Below the pieces are notes generated by a model. That model had not been told where the DNA came from. It worked only from the letters and a program-made list of their open reading frames with translations, and did not search any database. From Fallopia convolvulus (lineage: Eukaryota > Streptophyta > Magnoliopsida > Caryophyllales > Polygonaceae): a stretch of DNA of 64,000 nt. Numbering within the stretch: position 1 is the stretch's first letter; every line of letters begins with the position of its first letter. This document shows positions 44,473-53,705 of this stretch, piece by piece. The stretch lies in NCBI GenBank assembly GCA_964016875.1, contig OZ024728.1:10956272-11020271 (forward strand), given 5' to 3'. Made by a program: the position numbers and the translations under genes.

Positions 44473-45932
44473 TGTTTGTGTTTTTAGTATAGTTTTTGAG
44501 TGTTTTTCTTAGTTGTTTAGCTTAGTTTAGTTGAGTTTTAGTGTTTGTTTTATGTGTTTTTGGATAAGTTTACATAATTTATCAAAAGTATGGAAGCTAC
44601 TCCATTTTAGTGTTTTTCATAGGTTTTCGAAGCAAAAAGGGAACATTCTGAAGGAGTTGAGATCGTGAGGATGGTGATGGAGCATGGTCGAAGACAAGAG
44701 GAGAAGAAGACGCTTTAAAGATCCCGACAAATCCAAAAGAAGCTATGCAAAAGTACAAAAAAAAACAAAGAACAAGACCTCGATATCGACCCTGTGGGTT
44801 CGGTACCGAGATGTGCAATAGAGCCAAGTTGAAGAATTCAGTCAAGATGTATACCGACCCTGTGCAGGTCGACACCGAGGTCACCTGTATCGGTAGGCGG
44901 CACCGACTTCAGAATTTATATATTTTATTTCGCAATCTTTTTAAGTTATGAAAGTTCTATCTTTTGGAAACTTGATAGATAGACTCTCTAGTATAAATAC
45001 CCCTTGTTCTAACCTAGAGAAGGGGGGCGCAATTGAGAGGAGAAAGAGAGAGACGCACTTTAGAGGATCAAAGAATAGACTTTTCTCTTGTTTTCTAGTT
45101 CTAGTTTTAGATTACTTGGAGTTCAAGTTTGTGTTTGAAGACAAGTTCAACTTTTTAATTCAAGTAAGCTTTGTTTTGTTTTCATTCAATGTTCTCATTC
45201 AATTCAATTGCTTGTTTTCTTTCAATCATGAGTGAGTAGTTCGCTTTTCTAGGGTTGGGGTTGAAAACCCGGCATAGTTGTGCATGATTGAATGTGTGAT
45301 GAGTGTTTGATTTCCTTTTATCTTTTATCTACTTGTTTTGTGCTTATACTTAGACGAAAGTCGAAGTAATTCGAGTTTATTGCTTGATCGAAAGAAAAAG
45401 TTGTAAACTTTAATGTTGATATTGTTCGATAATGAAAGTTTCGAGCTTTGGATCAAAAATAAGTAGAGAGTGAATTGATTCATGAAAATCGATTGATTTG
45501 CTTGCTTAATTCAACGAAAGTTGATAGCTTTATCTTCAAGGCATGTTATTTATCCTTCACACTATCTTGAATGCATGATTATGTCGTGGTAAACCCTTAT
45601 CCTAGATCTTTTCTCCATTCGAAACACTTTCGTATACTCTGTTTAGCTTCGGTACCGAGGTAACTATGTCGGTATCGAGCCTGCATTTTGTCTGAGTTGA
45701 TTGTCCTGTTCGAGCCGAAATTCAACATCGATATCGACCCTGACAAGGTCATTACCGAAGTGATCGTAGCCTCGTTTTTTCTTTCGTCTCTGCTTTACTT
45801 TCTTTTTGTGTTTTCTTGTTTTCTAGGATAGTAATCAAACATAAACTTGCTTCTTGTGGACGATCCTGACCTCCATATACACAACGGGGTCTTGACTACA
45901 AATTTATTTGTTGTTGGGAAACCCTCTCAACA
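44473..45932 (+). repeat. Athila B 3' LTR (1460 bp)
   Basis: Closely matches 35636-37082 and ends CCTCTCAACA, followed by the target duplication CTTGC. Palindromes lie at 44780-44910 and 45650-45770. Confidence 0.85.
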
Positions 45933-45937
45933 CTTGC

Positions 45938-46159
45938 ATGGATTTATGGCAAGATAACTGCACATAAAATGGGCCAAGTTATATGTTATATTATGGGCCA
46001 AGTCCATTTACATGAAAACGCGTACAACCACATACGGGAATGTACATCAACTATATACATGTAGTGGTATTCTGCATATAGAAACATATATACGTATGTT
46101 TCTTGCTTAGTCGCGAAAAATTTGCCTTTGATTATTTAACGGTTATTTTGTGCACCATC
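45938..46159 (-). repeat. Element D 5' LTR, second part
   Basis: Continues the LTR broken at 35632 after the duplicated CTTGC. From 45972 it matches 33276-33473, and it ends with GTGCACCATC. Confidence 0.7.
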
Positions 46160-46511
46160 GGTAGTGTAGTTGAGATTTCTTAGGCATATCGTGAGATTAA
46201 GAGTATGAGAGACACAGATAGAGCGTGGTTCAAAGTTGTGGAATTCAACTTGTACAAGGGAGAGCTTTATAAACACTCAAGAAATCAATAGAGCGGGTCT
46301 AAGTACTCTTGAAATTCGATTTAGTGAGAATCTCATAAGGGAGTGGTTTTTCTTTAAGTAAACTAGTTGGTTTATAAGGAGTTTTCACTATACATTTATA
46401 TGTTGTTTAAGTCTTGGTAATGTTTTCCTGTTTGTTCTTTCCGTTGCGTATTAACTTAAAATCAATGACTTCATAGGAGTCGGCGACTCGTTAAGTACTA
46501 ACATTCCTACA
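46160..46511 (-). repeat. LTR fragment, same family as 223-1027
   Basis: Its reverse complement starts TGTAGGAATGTTAG and follows 223-570 closely, with shared phrases such as AACCAACTAGTTTACTTA and CTCTATTGATTTCTTGAGTG. It breaks off where element D begins, so D or a deletion cut it. Confidence 0.8.
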
Positions 46512-46669
46512 TCAGGATTTTTCCCTTACCGAAATTCGCCCTTATAGGAACACATAATGATTACCATGTATTTTCATGGTCAATGAAATATTTTTGATGT
46601 TTCATAAAATTTTATTAAAAAGATTTTAAAATTATTGTGACGAAGGAATATGCTACCTTTGATGAACTA

Positions 46670-48450
46670 AGTGAATTGTTAATTAGGATATTTCGTATAG
46701 TCTAATGAATGTGATATCCGCATTGTACATCAAGCTACCACACATCCATTAGTGAGGCCGTGTAATATCAAAGACACAGACGACATTGAAGTATTTATAC
46801 TCGTCGATGAAATGTCTTCTATAAACCATTATATTTGAAAAGGAATGATAATGATACACTTAATGCCCATGTTACAATAAACCATCCTATGTTAAATTCA
46901 CAAATGACACACTTAATCTTAATAGTCACACATTAACCCTACAATTAATGATAATTAACCTTGAATTTTAATGTATAGTAACCAAAATTGCATGTGAATT
47001 ATAAAAAATGAGTTTGTATAAAATCATACATGAACATACCTAATTTAAAAGGTGTTTTAATGGAAGCAAGTAAACGCCACCAAAGGTGGAGGTGTGACAC
47101 CGACAAACAAGTGAAAGAGTAAACACCGCCAAATGCAAGGTGGGTTGAAGGATATGCGACTCTTGGCCGCAGGTGAAGGTGAAGGTCGGTGATTGGGGGC
47201 GGCAAGAGTGTGAAGGGCGTGCTTGTCGACTAAAGGCTACGACGGTGTGGGAAATTGCATATAAAACTACAATTGAGTGCATTATTAATCAGGATATTTA
47301 TTATAGTCTAATGAATGCGATATCCACATTGCACATCAAACTACAACACATCCATCTGTGAGACCGTGTGATATCAGCGACACAGATGACGTTGAAGTAC
47401 TTATACTCGTCATTGAAATGTCTTCTATAAACCATTAAATTGGAAAAGGAATGATAATGATACACTTAATTACACCATGTTACACAAAATCATCCTATGT
47501 TAAATCCGCATATTACGCACTTTATAATCTTAATAGTTACACACTAACCCTACATTTTATAATATTAACAAGCCTTGAATGTTAATGTATAGTAACCAAA
47601 ATTTTATGTGAAATATAAAAATTGATATTGTATAAAATCATACATGAACTTATCCTAATTTAAAAAGTGTGTTAAAGGAGGCAAGCGAACCCGCCAAAGG
47701 TGGAGGTATGACACCTACAAATGAGTGAAAGAGTAAACGTCGCCAAATGTAAGGTGGGTTGAAGGAGGTGCAACTCTTGGGGGCAGGTGAAGGACGACGG
47801 TTGGGGGCGGCAAGAGTGTGAAGGGTGTGCTTGTCAACTCAAGGCTACGACAGTGGTGGGATATTGCATATAAAACTATAAATGAGTGCATTATTAATCA
47901 GGATATTTATTATAGTCTAATGAATGTGATATCCACATTGCACATCAAACTACAACACATCCATATGTGTGACCGTGTGATATCAGCGACACAAATGTCG
48001 TTGAAGTACTATACTCATCAATGAAATGTATTCTATAAACCATTATATTGGAAAAGGAATGATAATGATACACTTAATTACCATGTTACATAATAAATCA
48101 TCCTATGTTAAATTCACATATTACGCACTTTAGAATCTTAATAGTTACACACTAACCCTACATTTAATGTTAATTACCCTTGAATTTTAATGTATAGTAG
48201 CCAAAATTTCATGTGAAATGTAAAAAATGATTTTATATAAAATCATACATGAACTAACCCTAATTTAAAGGTGTGTTAAAGGTGGCAAGCGAACGCCGTC
48301 AAAGGTGGAGATGTGAGACATAGACAAACGAGTGGAAGAATAAACGTCGCCAACTACAAGGTGGGTTGAAGGAGATGCGACTCTTGGCGGTAGGTGAAGG
48401 CCGATAATTGGGGGCATCAAGCGTGTAAAGGGTGCGCTTGTCGACTGAAG
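46670..48450. repeat. Tandem repeat of about 607 bp, three copies
   Basis: TCTAATGAAT recurs at 46701, 47307 and 47916 (606 and 609 bp apart), and the flanking several hundred bases align in each copy. Each unit has an AT-rich half and a GC-richer half with AACGCCGCCAAAGGTGGAGG-like text. Short frames in it are not conserved between copies, so no gene is called. The array ends about 280 bp before the F-box promoter. The 160 bp before it (46512-46670) are unassigned. Confidence 0.85.
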
Positions 48451-48730
48451 GCGGATACATGAAGGACGGCGGTGGTGAAGGTTGCGTAGAAGTCAAGTTA
48501 AGTTGTGTGTTCAATTTGAATACTTGTTAATACATTAAGATTAAGGTAATTTGGTATTAAAAAAGGTAAAATGGTATGTTTTTGGAATAAAATCAGACAT
48601 GAGTACATCAACGGAAATAAAATAGTGGGAAGGGATTGTTGATATTAAAAGGAAGAAGTTAGGGCGTACCCTAAAATAAGTGAATAATTAATACCATTTA
48701 TAGATATTATTTTCAGTTCCACGGACAGAT

Positions 48731-48763
48731 CACGTGACCCTCCTCCCTATGAGTATATAAATG
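48731..48763 (+). promoter_or_regulatory. F-box gene promoter: G-box and TATA box
   Basis: A palindromic G-box CACGTG (48731-48736), a binding site for bZIP and bHLH factors, is followed by TATATAAATG (48754-48763). Transcription probably starts about 30 bp later. The spacing and the following untranslated leader fit a Pol II promoter. Confidence 0.6.
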
Positions 48764-48884
48764 CATGATGATTGAGGAGTGAGCACAATCCGCTGTCTAC
48801 ACTGAATCTCTTTCCGCCGCCAATATCGGCGCCGACAACGACGCTCCAGGCTCTCTCAGCCAACCTCCAATCGACAACAACGCT

Positions 48885-48893
48885 GTAAGACAT

Positions 48894-48971
<78 letters not shown>

Positions 48972-49295
48972 GCCCTTTTCAGAATTGTTCTAATAATTTC
49001 AGTGATTAAAAGTTTGTGCTCAACTGCTAGCTATAGATCTGTAAGCTCGATCCCTTTCCTCTATCGGTTTCGCATAAAACTAGGTTTAATGCATGAGTAA
49101 TTCAAAGTCTTCATATTCTCATAAGCTGGGTCATTTTTCTTGAATTGAATTGGGAGTTCTTCAACCCTTTTGTAATTATAGTTGATAGATTTGATAGATC
49201 TACACCTGCATGAGCAAGTAAAAGTCTTCATATATCCTAGCTCATTTCTGCATGTTTAGATCTATGTTACATGACTTGTAACATTATATACTCAG
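48885..49295 (+). other. Likely 5' UTR intron of the F-box gene
   Basis: Donor GTAAGA at 48885 and acceptor ATACTCAG ending at 49295 bracket a T-rich 411-bp stretch. The acceptor is 9 nt before the start codon. The intron contains the CT microsatellite. Inferred from splice signals only. Confidence 0.55.
48899..48968. repeat. CT dinucleotide microsatellite, 35 units
   Basis: An uninterrupted run of CT from 48899 to 48968 in the transcribed leader. Such pyrimidine tracts are common near plant transcription starts. The length suggests it is polymorphic. Confidence 0.95.
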
Positions 49296-49304
49296 GCCAT
49301 ATCC

Positions 49305-50504
49305 ATGGAGAATTCGAAGCCTATCAACGCATCTCGGAAACGCGACCTTCCAAAGGAGATATGGCATGATATACTGAGCAGGCTCCCTGTGAAGTATCTT
49401 CTCCAATCCCGCTGCGTTTCACCGTCATGGCTGTCCTGGATCGACGATCCGGAGTTCGCCCGCTTGCATCTCAAAACCTTCAAGAACAACCGCGATCAAA
49501 ACCACCTCCTCATCGTCCAGGGAAGGCGGAACAACTGTGCTGTCTGGTCACGTGACCTCTTTGAACCCATTTCGGAAACACTCTTCAGCCTTGGGAACAG
49601 CATACAAGGAAGCTGGCGCATTGTCTCCTCAGTCCATGGACTAGTCTTGCTGGAGAGTATTGATAAAAGCGAGGATTCGTTGTACAAGGACTTGAAGGTG
49701 TGGAATCCGTCGATTAAAAAGTTCCATGAACTCGCATCCGTGCCTGAAATCGGGATACCCCCTGAGCGAGAGGTTTTGAGGCTCCCTTACAGTCATTTTA
49801 GGGATACTGACCTTGGCCTTGGCTACGATCCGGTAGCGAATGATTACAAGCATGTCAAACTCATATTTGTACAAGAAATGCTGCATACAGTCGCGGTTTA
49901 CAGCCTCAGGAGTCACTCTTGGAAGATGATTTCATTTCAAGGCAAGGACATCTCTTGGCGCTGGGACTCGTACACGATCCCATGGAAAAAGAAGCTCTAT
50001 TTACGGGGCAAATTGTACTTTGTTTGTCGGATTTGCGGCCATACTAGTCATTGGGAGTTGGTTATGTATAATTTGAGCAGCGAGGAGTTTTCTTATATGA
50101 GCATGCCTGATGATCCTTTCTTCAAGCGTCCGGATTTTAAATGGCAGAGCGAGATGCTGTTGGTTGACGGCGAATGCACAGTGGCGGTGCTCGACGTTCT
50201 TTCTCCTAAACAAAAATCATTGTGGGTTTTGGAAAGCTCCTCCGGAGATGATGATGAAAGCGAGTCCATGTTTTGGACAAAGCGTTACTCGTTCCAGTTG
50301 AACTTTCTTCAGTTCTTGTGCTTCACCAAGGACGGGGATATGCTGACGCGAAGTGGGCGTAGAAAGAATGAGGTGAATTGGGATGAGGTGGGATCATTCA
50401 ACCCTGAGACTCAAGAGTATAAGATTTTCAAGAAGAAGAAATCCTCCAGATTTATGATTAATCATGTATCTCCCTACTTTGAGAGCTTGTTTCTGCTGAA
50501 ATGA
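49305..50504 (+). CDS. F-box protein, 399 aa, F-box plus associated domain
   Basis: A single uninterrupted exon. The F-box is at about residues 13-55 (LPKEIWHDILSRLPVKYL, then a Cys-Val-Ser-x-x-Trp segment). F-box proteins bind Skp1-type proteins and bring targets to SCF ubiquitin ligases. Residues 95-330 resemble the F-box associated interaction domain (HGLVLLESI, DLKVWNPSIKKFHEL, LGLGYDPVANDYKHVKL, VYSLRSHSWKM), which recognises the target. The length is usual for the family (350-420 aa). The start codon lies right after the probable leader intron, and no earlier in-frame ATG is evident. An acidic patch (SSSGDDDESES) follows at about residue 310. There is no transmembrane segment or signal peptide. 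Base use is richer in G+C than the surroundings, as expected for the only intact host gene here. The target is unknown. Confidence 0.93.
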   Translation: MENSKPINASRKRDLPKEIWHDILSRLPVKYLLQSRCVSPSWLSWIDDPEFARLHLKTFKNNRDQNHLLIVQGRRNNCAVWSRDLFEPISETLFSLGNSIQGSWRIVSSVHGLVLLESIDKSEDSLYKDLKVWNPSIKKFHELASVPEIGIPPEREVLRLPYSHFRDTDLGLGYDPVANDYKHVKLIFVQEMLHTVAVYSLRSHSWKMISFQGKDISWRWDSYTIPWKKKLYLRGKLYFVCRICGHTSHWELVMYNLSSEEFSYMSMPDDPFFKRPDFKWQSEMLLVDGECTVAVLDVLSPKQKSLWVLESSSGDDDESESMFWTKRYSFQLNFLQFLCFTKDGDMLTRSGRRKNEVNWDEVGSFNPETQEYKIFKKKKSSRFMINHVSPYFESLFLLK

Positions 50505-50719
50505 ATGAGGAATGGCTAGCCAACTCCTGCAGCTTTCCTTTCGCCGCTTTCGTATTCGCTGCAATTGGAATTGCAGTTCAAACATGTCTTAATTGATGTA
50601 AGTTTTTTAAATAGAGTTTACGGACTCCTTCATGGGTTTTCTTTTCGGTTCTTTCCCATGATGCTTTTATTGAACCGATAGGGCTTAGATATAAATACAT
50701 GATATTGTTATCTTATGAA

Positions 50720-50725
50720 AATAAA
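50720..50725 (+). terminator. Poly(A) signal candidate of the F-box gene
   Basis: AATAAA about 215 bp after the stop codon, in an AT-rich stretch, is a reasonable near-upstream element for 3' end formation. Confidence 0.45.
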
Positions 50726-51736
50726 AAGAAATTGGTTTTGCCCTAATGCCCTTTCTCTGTCTCGTCTCCTTCCTCCTTGGCCAATCGGCCCTTCTCTCCT
50801 TCACTGGTTTGATTTTTACAGTTTACAGTATTATTGGTACGAGAAGCTAATTGTTATCGTATCAATCAAATTGTGATTTCAGTTGTGTTTGCCAATCTAC
50901 TATATATGACAGTCTCATATATACTGGGTTTTCTTTCTATTGAATTGTTTATACTTGTGATATTCTCAACCTCAGTTCCTGAGTTCATTCTATTACCAGA
51001 AAAAGTAAGATAATTATATCTGCAGTGTCAAGCAGGAGCTGCAAAACTAGCATTGAGGCAATTATTCAGGTTGGTACTGAAAATACAATTACTCAAATGA
51101 TTAATTCCTTTTTCAATTTTTCTTCATTTCTAGCTCGGAATATACTGTATTCTTTGATCCATTATTTGTCCATATGAGAATCAAGTTGGGAAGTAAGCAT
51201 CTCCATATAAATTATTATATATACAATGTGATAACTCATAACTAGCAACTCTTTGAACATGGGTTTGCTGAATCAAATTTGGTTTACTGTAGTGTAATGT
51301 ATTATGTTTTTTATCATTCTGAGGTGTGTCACCAATTCGCTATATTCAAAGAACAAGATCTTTTATTCATGTGTTGAAAAACTATTTTGATCATTTTGAA
51401 AGCCAATATTATACTTTAGATGCTAGAAAAACTAATTCCAATTTAATCATTTCTTTTTTTAGTCCTTATTATATTGATTATTGATGATTCAAATATGTGG
51501 AATTATCTTACTTAAAATTAGTAATTTTATCAGATCTTTATCCGAATTGATTATTGAATAATAATGTAAAAAACATGAAGTCTATCATAAATCCGATTGA
51601 CAAATGGATATTTAACCCTAGGAAAACTTGAATACCTTAAAAGAAATTAGAGACAAATATGTATTTAAAATGACTTCCGCCAAATAAATAGGTTTTCTAC
51701 AACTTCTATCTTGTCAGAGTTAGGGCTGACCGGTTA
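50726..51736. other. Intergenic, with one exon-like segment
   Basis: Mostly AT-rich with no gene. 51027-51069 lies between an AG acceptor-like CTGCAG and a donor-like CAG|GTTGG and is open in one frame, so it could be an exon of a longer transcript or chance. Confidence 0.35.
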
Positions 51737-51997
51737 GAGCATGTGCAGTGTTGACCACTTTTTTTTTGGTCATAAATTATTTCATTGATTTTCTCTCTCT
51801 TTATTTAAATTTTCACTTTAAAATTATTCTCTCTTTCTTGACTCTTTTACACGTACGTGCCAAAGGTCTGGTGTATGTCCAAACAAAATCTTGGTCATAC
51901 CAAATTTTCAATCTCTCTCCTCATTTTTAACTCTCTCTCACCTCATTTAATATATTTATATTGATGACCAAAAATTGGTTAACGGCTGAAAATGCTC
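51737..51997. mobile_element. MITE, 261 bp, PIF/Harbinger (Tourist) type
   Basis: Terminal inverted repeats start GAGCATGTGCAGTG on the left and, read from the right, GAGCATTTTCAGC. Both contain a TTGACCA / TTAACCA motif further in. It is flanked by TTA on both sides (51734-51736 and 51998-52000), the target duplication of PIF/Harbinger transposons. There is no coding capacity; it depends on a transposase made elsewhere. Confidence 0.8.
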
Positions 51998-52009
51998 TTA
52001 GTATTTAAA

Positions 52010-52305
52010 CTAGTTGAATTCCCGTGCCAAGCACGGGTTTGGTTTAAAAATATCTTGCATAAATAAATTATTTGTCAAATTTACTTAATTTAAAGAATAT
52101 TTAAATGTTTAAAATTTGAAATGCCTATATATTAGGAATGTTAAATATTTGTTATTTTAGTAAGTATAAAAAATAATTAATTAAAATATAGTGGGACTCA
52201 AATTATTAATAAAAAAAATAATTCAAAAAAACTAAAAAATGACACATAGGCGAATTGAATAATAGGATGACATGTGGGCAAAAGGCTCCTTCTTTAGTAT
52301 ATAGA
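52010..52305 (-). mobile_element. Non-autonomous Helitron, about 296 bp
   Basis: On the minus strand it starts TCTATATACTAAAGAAGGAG and ends CTAG, with a hairpin CCCGTGC-TTG-GCACGGG 7 nt before the end. It sits between A and T as Helitrons do. No target duplication or inverted ends are present, as expected for rolling-circle transposons. The 5' edge could instead be 52309 because TAGA is repeated there. Confidence 0.85.
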
Positions 52306-53699
52306 TAGATAAGTTACGAATATCTGACAGCAAATTTACTTCTATCTTTAGATTCTCAACTGTATAGTCAAATTGCAGTTGTCGTTCAAAGTGTTCGAAC
52401 GTGTTTCTATCGTTGTGATCTCTATTCTCTCATGCAGGCTAACTTGATCATTTTTGCCCCTATGTGAAGTAGCTTTGAAAGTGTTATCTGAAACCTACAA
52501 AAAATGTTGGTGAAGTATTCAACAGATTATATACTGTGTTTAGTATTCCAAATATCCAACATTATGCTGCAGCTTTCCAAATTCCACTTGATTGACTGAT
52601 AGCTAAAATCGTACAATAGTTTGATTATTTTATTCCACCCCAACTATACTAGCAAAAAATCCATCAACTCCTCAAAGAAAAATGAAGCGAGAAAGACGAT
52701 AAGGTCAATTTATTGCATTTTTGCAATTAGAAATGTTGGAGATAAGGGCTTGAGAGCTGTAACCTGTAACTTGTGCTGAAAATGTTGTTTTGAATGGGAA
52801 ACCATCTGGTGAGTTGAACCAAATTAAGCTCAAATTTGCCTGTTTGTGATGGCAGATCGTTAACGATGAACCCTAGCAAGTAATGTTGTTTCGATTGCTT
52901 TGCCAATATACAATGGCAGTCTTTCATATACTACTCGGTTATATAATTATGGACAATTAATTATATAATCATATACGTTTAATTATAAGAACGTAGCGAT
53001 CGAACTTGTTGCTCAATCTCACTTGATATCTAATGATAACCATAAGTATGTAGTTTTCTTCAACCAAATTTAAGATTTTGTTTTTCACTCTAATGGGAAA
53101 AGTACCTCGAAAGCTTCTGAATGAATTGGATTGGAGACTATAACCTAATCTCTATTTATTTGGTCTAAAAGAATCACATTAAGGCCCCATTTAGTTTGTC
53201 GTGACATATGGAGACTACATTCATTTCTATTCCGTTTACGTTTCCATGAATTGCAACCAACGGGGCTTAAGTCTATTAGGCCAAATCCGGTATCCATCAA
53301 TTGAGTCCATACCATTTATTAGAAATCCGAGAGTCTTTTTATTTAAATTGTATCACTAAAATAAACTCGTTAATCATTTAGCCATTTAATATAATTGTAT
53401 ATAATATGTAAGCCCACAATATAAGATTTAAATAATCTTACAATCTCCCACTTGGGCTACATGCATATAACCATAATTAAACAATTATATTAACCAAAGT
53501 TCTTGACTAAACTTACAGACTTCTCCTTTATATCAATTTGGTCCATTTCATATAATCATATTTAATTTAATTATAAAAATTTTCACACTAAATATCAAGA
53601 TTGTTTAGCGTGTCTATATTCGTGCTCCTCCTTTCTCTTGCCATAGCCAACCTAAAAAGAGCTCGTTCTCCCCCCTTTTCATCTAGCTAGTGTCTTTTA
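52306..53699. other. Intergenic, with a possible copia LTR edge
   Basis: No gene. Near 53440-53455 the minus strand reads GCCCAAGTGGGAGATTGTAAG, which resembles the polypurine tract and LTR start of plant copia elements. If so, the LTR remnant extends leftwards from about 53443. No second LTR or coding part supports it. A donor/acceptor-like CATGCAG lies near 52432-52438. Confidence 0.35.
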
Positions 53700-53705
53700 T
53701 AGACA

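Larger units (their letters stand above)
35633..45932 (+). mobile_element. Athila family B, complete, non-autonomous, 10.3 kb
   Basis: Both LTRs (35633-37082 and 44473-45932), primer-binding site, gag, protease, ORF-1, hairpin modules and polypurine tract are present. It is flanked by CTTGC on both sides, a perfect 5-bp target duplication, so this is a whole insertion, inside the LTR of element D. RT, RNase H and integrase are missing between protease and ORF-1, as in family A. It carries the family's GGTACC-centred palindromes in LTRs, gag, linker, ORF-1 and 3' UTR. Confidence 0.9.
33276..46159 (-). mobile_element. Element D: minus-strand Tat-type element made of tandem arrays
   Basis: The 33276-33473 piece and 45975-46159 share sequence (CAAGTTATATGTTATA ... 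GCACCATC), marking left and right LTR copies. The right LTR starts at 35255 next to a minus-strand primer-binding site and is interrupted by Athila B (35633-45932), so its own length is about 600 bp. Between left LTR and primer-binding site there are only 1.8 kb of tandem repeats and no coding sequence. The left LTR is truncated at the family C junction. The primer-binding site and arrays are typical of Tat elements; this one is non-autonomous or internally deleted. Confidence 0.7.

Noticed and set aside
48747..48971. Minus-strand frame rich in alternating Arg and Glu
   Set aside because: It is the CT microsatellite read in the other strand.
53040..53460. A definite copia solo LTR
   Set aside because: Only a polypurine-like tract and one possible edge were found; the other end and target duplication are not visible, so it is noted only within the intergenic entry.
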